DNA of 64,000 nucleotides from Acidobacteriota bacterium (GTDB lineage Bacteria > Acidobacteriota > Terriglobia > Terriglobales > Acidobacteriaceae), in assembly GCA_021793595.1 (NCBI GenBank), contig JAJYSL010000004.1:1-64000 (forward strand), read 5' to 3'. The translations under genes were made by a program, and so were the position numbers. Shown here piece by piece: positions 8,863 through 17,106 of the stretch. The number at the start of each line of letters is the position of its first letter. Position 1 is the stretch's first letter. The notes beneath the pieces are model-generated. The model ran no database searches. It was not told where the DNA came from and saw only the letters and a program-made list of their open reading frames with translations.

Positions 8863-9972
8863 ATGGCAGAGATCGCGATCGAATCCGCTGAAACCATGTT
8901 GCAGGGGTCGGTGCTGGTGTTGTTGCAATTTGATGTGTGTGAAGCGATCCGCCTGGATCAACTGCGGGAACTGATTCGCCCGCACACCGTGGAACAAACC
9001 ATCCCCAAGCATGCTGCCCAGGGATATGTTCGCTATCAGCGCCCGCCCGTCGTTGAGTCTATTGAGCCGCTGGTGCTGGAGAGCGGAGAACAACTGAATG
9101 GGGAGATCAAGTATTACGACTACGGTGTGTTGAGCGTCGTCTTCGAGCTGGCCTTCTCCGGCGGCTGGGAAAAGTTGATCGGGCTCGCGAGTCGCTGGGT
9201 ATGGGATGTCGACTTTGCAGCGCAGGCGACAGAAATTGTGCGCAGTCGGCTGGCGCGCGCCGCTCCAGCGCTGGTCAAGCCGTACGCCGAGTGGCTCAGC
9301 GAAGATTATTTGATCTTCCATGTGCGTGAAATCAGCGGCTCGCCATCCATCGCCGATCTGATTCATCTGTATGGATCACGCATCACGCAGGTGGTGCGCG
9401 GGGATATGGGCCAGCTTGCCGAGAGTGAATGCAATGAGGTGCTGCAGTCGCGCATTTCCTACTATGCGAACGATCTGGCCGTGATCGGTTGGAATGCCGC
9501 GTTCATCTTCGACAGCACGTCCGGTGCGCAGACCGCGATCCAATTGCTGGAGTATGCCAACTCCCAGCTGCTGGAGTTTCGCCACTATGACGATCTGCTG
9601 ACGAAGGAATTGGACCGCGTGTACACGCTGCTGGATGAAGGCACCGGCATGTTTGCGCGATGGCGGCTGGCGCGCTCCGCAACTCGTCTGCATACAGTGT
9701 TGTTAGATGTGGCGGAGTTGACGGAACACGCGGATAACGCCATCAAGTTTTTGAGCGATATGTTTTCTGCCAGACTGTATAAGCTGGCGGCGATGAAGGT
9801 GGGTGTCCCCGACTATAAAGACCTGGTCACGCAGAAAGTGCGCACGTCGGAGGAACTGTATCGCTTTATGGTGGATCAGTTTAACCAGAGCCGCGCATTT
9901 TTTCTGGAGCTGACGGTGGTGATTATTCTGGTGATTGAATTGGTGTATCTGTTCAAGGGCAAATTGTTTTAG
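8863..9972 (+). CDS. RMD1/YagE-like (DUF155) C-terminally membrane-anchored protein
   Basis: A 369-residue protein: a mixed alpha/beta N-terminal part (about 1-130), a long helical middle (about 130-335) and a single C-terminal hydrophobic helix (FFLELTVVIILVIELVYLF) with a short basic tail. This layout, with a run of long helices ending in a Leu-Glu-flanked transmembrane segment, is typical of the RMD1/YagE (DUF155, COG1723) family, whose yeast member RMD1 is cytosolic and whose mitochondrial relative RMND1 supports translation. The bacterial function is unknown. Assignment is from architecture and C-terminal pattern rather than catalytic motifs. Confidence 0.6.
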   Translation: MAEIAIESAETMLQGSVLVLLQFDVCEAIRLDQLRELIRPHTVEQTIPKHAAQGYVRYQRPPVVESIEPLVLESGEQLNGEIKYYDYGVLSVVFELAFSGGWEKLIGLASRWVWDVDFAAQATEIVRSRLARAAPALVKPYAEWLSEDYLIFHVREISGSPSIADLIHLYGSRITQVVRGDMGQLAESECNEVLQSRISYYANDLAVIGWNAAFIFDSTSGAQTAIQLLEYANSQLLEFRHYDDLLTKELDRVYTLLDEGTGMFARWRLARSATRLHTVLLDVAELTEHADNAIKFLSDMFSARLYKLAAMKVGVPDYKDLVTQKVRTSEELYRFMVDQFNQSRAFFLELTVVIILVIELVYLFKGKLF

Positions 9973-10079
9973 GCTGCGGTTTGGAGTTGCGAGTGCGCCG
10001 GGCAGAATGATTCTGTCGATCGCGAAGGCGAGCAGGGACAGGGATTCCATTGCAGTTGAGAAGGGAAGGTCGATCGAAG

Positions 10080-10280
10080 ATGGTGGCGAAGAAAACATCC
10101 AAAAAGTCAACGAAAAAATCCGCCGGCAAGCGGTACCCGAAGACAGCGAAGAATGTCGCCGCCGAGAAAGGTGCGATAAAGCGAACCGCCAGGGTGGAGC
10201 GCGGAACGTCTGGGACTGGACCGCGGATCTCCGGCGCAGCGCGAGGGACGAAGAAGGCGAAGGGAAAGCCGTGCGATTAG
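10080..10280 (+). CDS. Small lysine-rich, histone H1-like protein
   Basis: A 66-residue protein with about a quarter Lys/Arg and many Ala, Ser and Thr residues (begins MVAKKTSKKSTKKSAGKR). It resembles bacterial H1/AlgP-like nucleic-acid-binding tails and is probably unfolded and DNA- or RNA-binding. A good ribosome binding site (GAAGGGAAGG, 10061-10070) precedes the ATG by about 10 nt. Its last 10 bases overlap the GTG start of the next gene. Composition alone supports the call, so function is inference. Confidence 0.55.
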   Translation: MVAKKTSKKSTKKSAGKRYPKTAKNVAAEKGAIKRTARVERGTSGTGPRISGAARGTKKAKGKPCD

Positions 10281-10672
10281 ACGACGCCAAGAACGCCTAC
10301 GAGACGCTCTCGGGCATCGCCAGTCAGATTGTTCGCCATCTGAGCCTGGCCGGCATCGGCTTGATCTGGCTGTTCAACGTTGGCACGGGAACGAAGCCGG
10401 CGCTGCCGCATCCGCTGCTGCAGGGGGCGCTGTTCATTTTTCTGGCGCTGTCTTTTGATCTGTTGCAGTACTTGGTGGGGACGTTCACCTGGTTCCTCTA
10501 TTTCCGCAAAAAGGAACGCGCCGGTACCCCGCCGGACAGGGAATTTCTGGCGCCCGCCTGGATCAATTGGCCGACGTGGTTTTTATTTAGCGTGAAGGCC
10601 GCGTGTATGCTGGTCGCCTACCTGGGCTTCATTCTGCCCTTCCTCTTCACCACATTTTCCGCTGCGTCCTAG
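10271..10672 (+). CDS. Small integral membrane protein, three predicted TM helices
   Basis: A 133-residue protein starting at a GTG (VRLDDAKNAY) inside the end of the lysine-rich gene. Hydrophobic segments lie at about residues 25-40 (LAGIGLIWLFNVG), 50-75 (ALFIFLALSFDLLQYLVG) and 105-130 (VKAACMLVAYLGFILPFLF). A charged N-terminus and an arginine/lysine-rich loop after the second helix suggest a cytoplasmic N-terminus. I do not recognise a named family. The overlap with the upstream gene suggests translational coupling. Confidence 0.65.
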   Translation: MRLDDAKNAYETLSGIASQIVRHLSLAGIGLIWLFNVGTGTKPALPHPLLQGALFIFLALSFDLLQYLVGTFTWFLYFRKKERAGTPPDREFLAPAWINWPTWFLFSVKAACMLVAYLGFILPFLFTTFSAAS

Positions 10673-10701
10673 CGAGCGGGCAGATGCCAGCAGGCGCATT
10701 T

Positions 10702-11196
10702 CTATTGGCCGGAGGCGGAATCGCCGGCCACAGGATAGCCGTGTGCCACCCAATCTTTGCCGAAGCTCGTTTCCAACATCACCACGTGCAGGTGGGTGAA
10801 TCCCATCGCTTTCAGCTCCCTATACGCCGGACGAATGTTCGGACACTTTCCAATCGGGCAGCAGCCGCAATACAGGTAGATGTCCGCCGTTTTCGGCAGC
10901 GCGGCTACAGCGTGCTTCAGAGCCTCCAGCCCCTCCGGTGTGGAGGCGGGGCCGGCATAGATGGAGCCAGGAATGTGCTTGCTGTTATAGAGAACCTGAA
11001 AGCCAACCTGCAGGATGGTCGGCTTCGCGCCCTTCGAAAGCTTGGCGGCTAGCTGGCTGGGTTGTGTGGTTTGCGCAGCCATCCATGGATTGGCAGGGGC
11101 CTCCTGCGCAAGGGCTGTCATTGCCAGAACGCTCGCCACGGCAAGGATCGCAGTCATCGCATACCGCACGGATACGCTTCGAGGAAAAATTTTCAT
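10702..11196 (-). CDS. Secreted rhodanese-like domain protein
   Basis: A 164-residue protein with a typical signal peptide (about residues 1-30, ending near ALAQE). A single rhodanese fold follows: HIPGSIYAGPAST matches the conserved DAR-type segment, and the active-site loop is CGCCPIGKCPNIRPAY, with an unusual cluster of four cysteines instead of the simple CRxGxR loop. It probably acts in the periplasm on sulfur or as a redox protein. The gene stands alone, convergent with the small membrane protein gene. Confidence 0.82.
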   Translation of the reverse strand: MKIFPRSVSVRYAMTAILAVASVLAMTALAQEAPANPWMAAQTTQPSQLAAKLSKGAKPTILQVGFQVLYNSKHIPGSIYAGPASTPEGLEALKHAVAALPKTADIYLYCGCCPIGKCPNIRPAYRELKAMGFTHLHVVMLETSFGKDWVAHGYPVAGDSASGQ

Positions 11197-11339
11197 ATCG
11201 CCAGTGTACTGCCAGGGTAGGAACGTTAGTAATTCGACGGCTGGGTCAAATCAAAGAAGCCCATACTGAACTGGAAACGGCAACGATCCCACGATGCGCA
11301 AGGTATCGTCCCGAGGAATGCTTGGAAGCAGATGAGGTG

Positions 11340-11528
11340 ATGATGAAAAAGTTGGACGCGGAGTATCCAACGGAAACACAGGTGAAAGAAATGTGGGAGG
11401 CGCTCGAGGGCGGTGACGACCGGGCGATTCTGGCGGTGCTCCAGAAGCGGCAAGAAGAAGTCAGGGTGCGGAACAATTCGATCGACAAACCGGACGGCAT
11501 CAGGCAAGTACAGCGTGCGGACAGATGA
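11340..11528 (+). CDS. Mini-gene 1 of a tandem paralogous pair (unknown function)
   Basis: Encodes 62 residues starting MMKKLDAEYPTETQVKE. A GAGGTG sequence lies directly upstream; a second ATG at 11343 could be the true start. The product is acidic and helical, with the core YPTxxQVKE followed by a predicted amphipathic helix (RAILAVLQKRQEEV). The next gene, 33 nt downstream on the same strand, encodes a recognisable paralogue with the same core. I do not recognise a family. Paralogy between neighbours is the main reason to believe the gene is real. Confidence 0.55.
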   Translation: MMKKLDAEYPTETQVKEMWEALEGGDDRAILAVLQKRQEEVRVRNNSIDKPDGIRQVQRADR

Positions 11529-11561
11529 GCCGCGAATCTCATCTAGAGCAAGAGGCGAGAC

Positions 11562-11723
11562 ATGGAAAAGTCGACGTCAAAGTATCCGACGAACGAACAG
11601 GTCAAAGAAACCCTGGATGCATACCACAAGGGCGCGGACGCCTTGATGGAGCTAATACTAGAGCGCCGAGTTGAAGAAGAGGCGGCGAAGTCCAAGGTCA
11701 GCCCGGTGCAAACGAAGGATTAG
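11562..11723 (+). CDS. Mini-gene 2 of a tandem paralogous pair (unknown function)
   Basis: Encodes 53 residues (MEKSTSKYPTNEQVKETLD...). The start is preceded by AGAGGCGAG (11551-11559). The segment YPTNEQVKE matches YPTETQVKE of the upstream mini-gene, and the following helix has the same spacing of leucines and a terminal E-rich run (LILERRVEEE). Both products look like small, acidic, helix-forming proteins. No promoter, partner gene or known domain is evident. Confidence 0.5.
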   Translation: MEKSTSKYPTNEQVKETLDAYHKGADALMELILERRVEEEAAKSKVSPVQTKD

Positions 11724-11770
11724 GTTGCGCAGCCTAGTGGTTGTGCGGTGCGGGCCACTACGGACAATTT

Positions 11771-12304
11771 TTAGTGACACCGTCGGTTCGATTCAAACTG
11801 GCCACCCGGAAAAACTAAGTTGTTTTCCACCCAAACCCGAACATCGGGAATCCGCGGAGGGGGGCCTTGGTGAAAAACGATCCAGCCGCGGAGGTCGTAC
11901 CATCGATTGTGAGTAATGTTCAGAAATGGAAGTTGCTCAATGTAAATCTCCGGCCTTCCCTGTTGAGTGGTGCGCCAAGGTTGATTTTGATGTAAGGCGA
12001 CTTTTACGATTAGGCGCCCCTCGCTGAGGTGGTAACTCAGGTCGTCATTGCCGGCCTCGGCTTCGATGGAAGGAAAACTTTGGGCCCATAGGCCAAAAGT
12101 TGCGGGCTGTGCTATCACACTAAGCTGAGCCCGCACGGAGAGGTCATCGCGGTACGGAATTTTCTGCTGGCGAAAGAAACCATACGTCTTTTGGCGCTTC
12201 GTCCATCCATTCTGGAGGTCGGCCTCCATAACTAGCTTGGTGCGGCTGTCGGCATAATGCACATCAAAAACTGCTCTCGGCATTTGGTGGCAGTGTCTCA
12301 CCAC
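11771..12304 (-). CDS. Hypothetical protein
   Basis: Encodes up to 177 residues from a GTG at 12304, or 170 from the ATG at 12283 (MPRAVFDVHYADSR). The sequence alternates beta-prone stretches (LSVRAQLSVIAQ, GRLIVKVALHQ, RPEIYIEQLPFLNI) with aromatic-rich segments (RWYDLRGWIVFHQ), which suggests a small beta-rich fold. There is no signal peptide or membrane helix. I do not recognise it. It faces rpsT divergently, and its plus-strand shadow is less protein-like. Confidence 0.5.
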   Translation of the reverse strand: MVRHCHQMPRAVFDVHYADSRTKLVMEADLQNGWTKRQKTYGFFRQQKIPYRDDLSVRAQLSVIAQPATFGLWAQSFPSIEAEAGNDDLSYHLSEGRLIVKVALHQNQPWRTTQQGRPEIYIEQLPFLNITHNRWYDLRGWIVFHQGPPPRIPDVRVWVENNLVFPGGQFESNRRCH

Positions 12305-12342
12305 ATAGGAGGAGAGTCAATTAATCGCCTCAATTTGAGGAA

Positions 12343-12371
12343 TTGACCCTTGTCGGGCGTTCACGTAGACT
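12343..12371 (+). promoter_or_regulatory. Sigma70-type promoter of rpsT
   Basis: TTGACC (12343-12348) and TAGACT (12366-12371) are separated by exactly 17 nt. Transcription would start near 12378, leaving a leader of about 150 nt before rpsT. S20 synthesis is autoregulated in other bacteria, so the leader may matter. Confidence 0.6.
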
Positions 12372-12527
12372 AAATGCTTGCGCAGGAAGGCGATTTTTCC
12401 GCCCCCGCCGCATTATGACTTCAGGCAAATTCCAGCTCCCTAAGCGCTTTTGTAACGTGCAGCTTTGGTAGATGATGGAGCCGCCCGGGTCAACAGACTT
12501 CCGATTCAGGGAAAAGAGAAGGGTTTC

Positions 12528-12803
12528 ATGGCAAATCATGTTTCGTCGTTAAAGCGCGCCCGGCAGACCGTCAAGCGCACCGCCGTCAACCGCGCCAACC
12601 GCACCAAGCTTCGCAACGGCCTGCGCGCCATGCGCGAAGCCCTGACTGCGAACGATGTTCCCGCGGCGCGGGCGCAGTACAACCAGACTGTCTCGCTGCT
12701 GGACAAGAGCGTGCAGAAGGGCATTCTGCATGACAACACTTCTTCCCGCTACAAGAGCCGCCTGAATGCTCGCGTGAAGGCGTTGGCGACGAAGACCGCG
12801 TAG
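12528..12803 (+). CDS. rpsT: 30S ribosomal protein S20
   Basis: A 91-residue, strongly basic helical protein that binds the 5' and 3' minor domains of 16S rRNA. The sequence [14 protein letters not shown], the [12 protein letters not shown] segment and the C-terminal [14 protein letters not shown] are typical of S20. The ATG at 12528 is preceded by a GA-rich site (GAAAAGAGAAGGG). It is monocistronic, with a promoter at 12343-12371 and a hairpin at 12811-12836. Confidence 0.98.
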   Translation: MANHVSSLKRARQTVKRTAVNRANRTKLRNGLRAMREALTANDVPAARAQYNQTVSLLDKSVQKGILHDNTSSRYKSRLNARVKALATKTA

Positions 12804-12810
12804 TTTTCAA

Positions 12811-12890
12811 CCCATCCTTGCCTGCGCAAGGATGGGGAATCCGGATATTCTCTGGGTTTAGAACCCAGGTGAGCTTCGCGCACCTGGGGC
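12811..12890. repeat. Palindromic repeat element downstream of rpsT (copy B)
   Basis: Two strong hairpins lie together. CCCATCCTTGC/GCAAGGATGGG (12811-12821, 12826-12836) is an 11-bp perfect stem with a CTGC loop. CCCAGGTG/CACCTGGG (12864-12871, 12881-12888) follows, with a GGGTTTAGAACCC stem between them. The arrangement matches the element inside the acyl-ligase gene at 3385-3498. The first hairpin sits 8 nt after the rpsT stop and could act as a terminator, although no T-run follows. Confidence 0.6.
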
Positions 12891-12928
12891 ATCCATATTT
12901 CTCCTGTTCCATCGCCTCCCAATATTTC

Positions 12929-14098
12929 TTATTTTTCGTTGCAGAGTTGCTGCAGCAATTGCGCCCAGCGGTCGCCGTAATCGTTCCATCCCCCCAGGTG
13001 CCGGACGCGATCGAGTGCGGCGGCGCTCATCCGCTGTTGCAGGGCTGGATCGTCGGCGAGCTGTTGCAGCCTGTCGGCGAGTGCGACCGCGTCGCGAGGC
13101 GGAACGATGAAACCTTCTTTGCCGTCGGTAAACAGGTTTTCCGCGCCGGAGCTGGAGCTGGCGAGGACCGGGCAACCGCACGCCATGGCCTCCCCCTGCA
13201 CCATGCCGAAACCTTCGTCGATGCTGGGCAGCACGAGAACGTGACTGCGACTAAGGTACTCGAGCAGCTGTTTCTTGGGCACGAAGCCGAGCATCTCGAC
13301 GTGCTGGGTGGGAAGCTTCGCGAGCACCGGCTTCATTTCGCGCAGCACGCTGCCAATCAGACGGAGGCGCTTCCGAGGATGGCAGACGCGTGCAAACGCC
13401 TCAAGCAGATACGGGATGCCTTTGTGCAGGCTGATCTGGCCGATGAAGACAACTTGGAATTCATCTTGTGCCGGCACGGCGACGGGGCGGAATGCATCCA
13501 GGCGAACACCGTAGGGGATGATATTGATTTTTTCTGCCGGGACACCCTCGGCGACGAAGCTGCGGGCGGCGAAATTCGACGGGACGGTAATCGCGTCGGC
13601 CATGGCATATTGGCGCTCTTCCCGTTCCGTATCGCGAATATCTTCCGTTTCCAGGGGAATACCCCATCGGTCGTACTCTTCTTGCATGACCCGGCCGCGA
13701 TAACGCGCGTGGGTCGAGCCGCGGTCGCAAATATATTTCCCGCCGCGCGACTGCACTAGCGCTCCGGCTGCCAGCCCGGCGCCGGAGATGGCGATCAGCG
13801 CATCAAGATATGTGTTCGATCGAGCAATCCGCCGTGTCATCCATTTGTCGAAGGCCAGTCCGTTCCAATAATCGAGGCTCTCCGTCCAGGGAGACGGGTA
13901 GAGTCCAAATCGTGCCAGGCCGGCCAAACCGCCATGAATCCATGGGAATGTCTGGACGTATTCGTGCGGCAGGCGCTCTCGTCTCAGTCGCCGCCAGGGA
14001 TAAGTGGAATAAACCGTGTCTAAATAATCGTAGCGGCGTAGTTGATGCGCGAGTTCGAAATGGTGGAAGACACCAAAAACAGCCTGAGATACGCGCAC
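12929..14098 (-). CDS. GT4-family glycosyltransferase
   Basis: A 389-residue GT-B glycosyltransferase. The N-terminal domain has FGVFHHFELAHQL, and the C-terminal nucleotide-sugar domain begins near VVFIGQISLHKG. The acceptor/donor motif SIDEGFGMVQGEAMACGCPVLAS is the EX7E element of GT4 enzymes, followed by GKEGFIVPPRD. A GTG at 14098 with GACGGGGACC just upstream is preferred; the frame stays open to 14167. It probably transfers a sugar in surface polysaccharide or glycolipid synthesis. Substrate unknown, and the neighbours give no clue. Confidence 0.88.
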   Translation of the reverse strand: MRVSQAVFGVFHHFELAHQLRRYDYLDTVYSTYPWRRLRRERLPHEYVQTFPWIHGGLAGLARFGLYPSPWTESLDYWNGLAFDKWMTRRIARSNTYLDALIAISGAGLAAGALVQSRGGKYICDRGSTHARYRGRVMQEEYDRWGIPLETEDIRDTEREERQYAMADAITVPSNFAARSFVAEGVPAEKINIIPYGVRLDAFRPVAVPAQDEFQVVFIGQISLHKGIPYLLEAFARVCHPRKRLRLIGSVLREMKPVLAKLPTQHVEMLGFVPKKQLLEYLSRSHVLVLPSIDEGFGMVQGEAMACGCPVLASSSSGAENLFTDGKEGFIVPPRDAVALADRLQQLADDPALQQRMSAAALDRVRHLGGWNDYGDRWAQLLQQLCNEK

Positions 14099-14218
14099 TG
14101 GTCCCCGTCCCGAAAAGCCGAAGTCGATAGAATTGTTGCCGCAGCCAGCACGGCGAACTCTTTGCACCTAAAGTATCAGGATGCAAGGTGGAGTGAAATG
14201 AATGGCGGTGTTGCGGCA

Positions 14219-15457
14219 TCAATGCGCGACAGCGTAGTAGCCTTGGCGGGCCTGCACCTTGAGTGTTTGACCGTTCTGCTGGCATGTGACACGAATATGC
14301 CGATAGCTTCCGTCCAGTGCGCTGTTCGAGGGCGTGTAGGCGACTTGGTATTCCGTGCGAAGTTGCTTCTCGATCGCGTCGAAAGCGGCCGGTAGTTTTT
14401 TCCCATTCTTTCCGATGGGAAACACCTCGCCCCCTGTGGCTTCGACGAGTTTGCGCATGGCGCCGTCGCTGGAAAAGTCGAGTGTCCCGAAAATTCCCGG
14501 ATCGCTGATCAACAGTACGTACACGACTGCGTCGGCTTTCTGCGCAGCTTCAATCGCAGCCTGCAACTTTTCGTCGCTGCCTTCATCCTGTCCGTCGGTG
14601 AGCAATACCATCGCCTTGCGCCCGGATTCCTGGCGCAGTTTGTCGTTCGAGGCGAGATACACCGCGTCGTAGAGCAACGTGCCTTTTGGTTTGGTGATCG
14701 AGGGCAGCGTGCCGTTGGCATAGTTGCCGGAGCTGGAGTTGATCTGCGCCGCATCCAGCGCACGCTTCAGGTCGTCAGGGTTGCTGGTCCAGTCGGCCAG
14801 CAAATCGACCGTAACGTCGAAAGAAATCAGAAAAGATTCGTCCGTGGGCCGCAGGATGCGCCGCAAAAAAGCGCTGGCAGCCTTCTGCTCATCCGGCAAA
14901 ACACGCTCCTGGCTCAAACTGGTGTCCAGCAGGATGCCGATCGACAACGGCAGATCGGTTTGCGCGGTAAAACTTTTCAATTTCTGCGGCGCATCGTCCT
15001 CAAAGACATTGCAATCGGCGCGGGTCAGGTTCGGGACCAGCTTGCCGGACTTATCATGGACAACAAAAAACAAGTCCACCAGGTTGACGCTGACGCGCAG
15101 GGTAGAGATGGCGGCCGAAGCGGGAGATTGCGGGGTGCCGGAATGTTTCGGCGGCTGGGCCGGTTCTGCCTGCGGTGAGGCGGCTTGAGGCTGCGCGACG
15201 CTCGGCGGAGGCTGCGAGTTGAACTGCGGCTGAGCTGGCGCTGTTGGCCGAATCTCCGGCTGAGGTTGCGCCGGTTGTTGCAGCGGAAGCGGATTTGATT
15301 CGCTCTGGCCGGGTGGTGCATCCGGCTGGGGCGCCAATTGTCCCCAGAGCATGGAAGAGGTGAGCAGCAGGAGCACCGTGAGGGGCAACATCGCCAGCCG
15401 CAGCCGCCCGCTCGACCCTGGGCGCTTCTTTCTTCGGCTTCGTTTGAGGCGATTCAA
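14219..15457 (-). CDS. VWFA-related acidobacterial domain protein (TIGR03436 type)
   Basis: A 412-residue exported protein. A basic N-terminus and hydrophobic helix (MLPLTVLLLLTSSMLW) precede a Pro/Gln-rich linker of about 90 residues, then a von Willebrand A-like domain. It opens with the signature VNLVDLFFVVHDKSGKLVP and contains a partly altered metal-binding motif (GILLDTSLSQ, DxSxS present). The TTG at 15457 has GAGGAAA 6-10 nt upstream and is the best start; an ATG at 15556 adds an unconserved segment. It is divergent from a paralogue at 15694. Such proteins are abundant in Acidobacteria and have unknown roles. Confidence 0.88.
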   Translation of the reverse strand: MNRLKRSRRKKRPGSSGRLRLAMLPLTVLLLLTSSMLWGQLAPQPDAPPGQSESNPLPLQQPAQPQPEIRPTAPAQPQFNSQPPPSVAQPQAASPQAEPAQPPKHSGTPQSPASAAISTLRVSVNLVDLFFVVHDKSGKLVPNLTRADCNVFEDDAPQKLKSFTAQTDLPLSIGILLDTSLSQERVLPDEQKAASAFLRRILRPTDESFLISFDVTVDLLADWTSNPDDLKRALDAAQINSSSGNYANGTLPSITKPKGTLLYDAVYLASNDKLRQESGRKAMVLLTDGQDEGSDEKLQAAIEAAQKADAVVYVLLISDPGIFGTLDFSSDGAMRKLVEATGGEVFPIGKNGKKLPAAFDAIEKQLRTEYQVAYTPSNSALDGSYRHIRVTCQQNGQTLKVQARQGYYAVAH

Positions 15458-15693
15458 GGAAGTTTCCTCATTGCGCGGTGAGTTGCGACCAGCCCAAACG
15501 GGACGCTTGAGCTGGTTTTGCCAAATTGCGGCTTTGGCATGCCCAATCCAAGACATCCCGCAGCAGTTTTAGGCGCTTGACAACTCTGCTGGGCACTTTC
15601 TGCTTCCCACCGTACAATGAAAAGAACAAGAACGGAAGACAACCCGAGCGGAAATTTAGAATCGATGCGAAACGATAGCGGTCAGGATATTTC

Positions 15694-17100
15694 ATGATTG
15701 GAAGTAGAAGCTTTGCCCGACTCTCCTGTACAGGTGCGGTGAAATTGGGGGTCTGGTTGTTTGCCAGCCTGCTTTGGATTGCGGGGCCACAGGCCGAAGC
15801 CCAGGATAGCGCCCACCAGGTGCCCAACGCGCCCGGCACCAACAGGGCCGACCTCGGCCAGAATGGGACCAGTGCACCCACACCCCAGCAACATGGAGAA
15901 GGCAATCCGCCCTCATCGTCGCTGAAATTGCCGAACCTGCTGCAGAATGTCGCTCCGGGAGAAGGCGCACCCCCCCCCGCGAGCACCAGCAGTTCCGGTG
16001 GTTCGACGCCTGCCGGCCAACCGTCCGCGGCGCCGACCCAGCAGCAGCCTGCTCCGCCATCCAATGTCCCGCCACCGGTGATTCCTCCCAAGGGCGAGGG
16101 TCCATCGGTCGCGACCTATACCATGCGGACACGGGTCAATTTTATTCTTGTGCCGGTCACGGTGAAGGACTCCCATGGAGCGATACTTCCCGGGCTGACG
16201 TATAACGATTTCCAGGTGTATGAAGATGGGGTCCAGCAGCGGATCACGTTCTTTAGCGAGGATCCGTTTCCGTTATCGGTAGCGTTCGTCGTCGACCAGG
16301 ATCTGCCATCTGACACGATGAAGAAGGTGAACGAGGCGCTGAGCGCATTTCAGGGCGCATTCGCTCCCTATGACGAGGTTGCGGTGTACACCTACGCCAC
16401 CCACGTGAGCCAGGCGACGGGATTTACCGGTGCCCAGAGCGCGCGTCTAACGGCCACGCTGGATCGGGTGAAGTCTCCAGGCCGCTATATGGAGGTTCCC
16501 AGCAACACCGGCCCCATGGCGGAAGGCCCGAGCATCAATGGGCACATGATCGATCCGAATGTGACACCAACCCACGACGGCACCTTTATTGGCATCATTC
16601 CGAAAGAGAGCTATGTGCTGAACGACGCTATCCTGCGCGCCGCGACCGATCTTTCGCAGCGCGGACGGGGACGGCGCAAGATGATTTACGTTATCAGCGA
16701 CGGCAAGAACCAGGGAAGCACTGCTTCGTATAAAGAGGTCGTTCGCTATCTGCTGACAAATCAAATTGCGGTGGATGGAACATTGGTTGGGGAGTCTGCC
16801 ATGCCGGTATTGGGCTTCCTCGATCGTTTCCATATTCCGTGGCAGATGGCAGACAATCTGCTGCCGAAATATGCCAGCGCCACAGGCGGCATTTTGGACG
16901 CAGAGCTTTCCCGCAACGCGATCGAGGCCAGCTTCGCGCGGGTTGCCGGTCAGGTCCGCAACCAATACACGCTGGGCTATTACAGCCACATCTCTGTGCT
17001 CGACAGTCGTTTCCGCAAGATTGAAGTGCGTGTGCTGCTGCCGAACGTGACCGTAGTGGCTAAGCAGGGCTATTACCCGACTGCCACGCAATCCCAGTAG
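15694..17100 (+). CDS. VWFA-related acidobacterial domain protein (TIGR03436 type)
   Basis: A 468-residue exported protein with a signal peptide (residues about 1-36, ending QAEAQ), a Pro/Ser/Gly-rich linker (about 40-135) and the VWFA-related domain starting RVNFILVPVTVKDSHGAILP. The MIDAS-like DxSxS is replaced by VVDQDLPSD, so metal binding is doubtful. The C-terminus QYTLGYYSH...VVAKQGYYP matches the end of the divergent neighbour (QGYYA). An EamA transporter gene follows after 6 nt and may be co-transcribed. Confidence 0.88.
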   Translation: MIGSRSFARLSCTGAVKLGVWLFASLLWIAGPQAEAQDSAHQVPNAPGTNRADLGQNGTSAPTPQQHGEGNPPSSSLKLPNLLQNVAPGEGAPPPASTSSSGGSTPAGQPSAAPTQQQPAPPSNVPPPVIPPKGEGPSVATYTMRTRVNFILVPVTVKDSHGAILPGLTYNDFQVYEDGVQQRITFFSEDPFPLSVAFVVDQDLPSDTMKKVNEALSAFQGAFAPYDEVAVYTYATHVSQATGFTGAQSARLTATLDRVKSPGRYMEVPSNTGPMAEGPSINGHMIDPNVTPTHDGTFIGIIPKESYVLNDAILRAATDLSQRGRGRRKMIYVISDGKNQGSTASYKEVVRYLLTNQIAVDGTLVGESAMPVLGFLDRFHIPWQMADNLLPKYASATGGILDAELSRNAIEASFARVAGQVRNQYTLGYYSHISVLDSRFRKIEVRVLLPNVTVVAKQGYYPTATQSQ

Positions 17101-17106
17101 CTTCGG

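Noticed and set aside
13857..14098. Possible longer GT4 glycosyltransferase starting at 14167.
   Set aside because: The extra 23 residues are unlike the family N-terminus, while the GTG at 14098 has a GA-rich site just upstream and gives the expected start.
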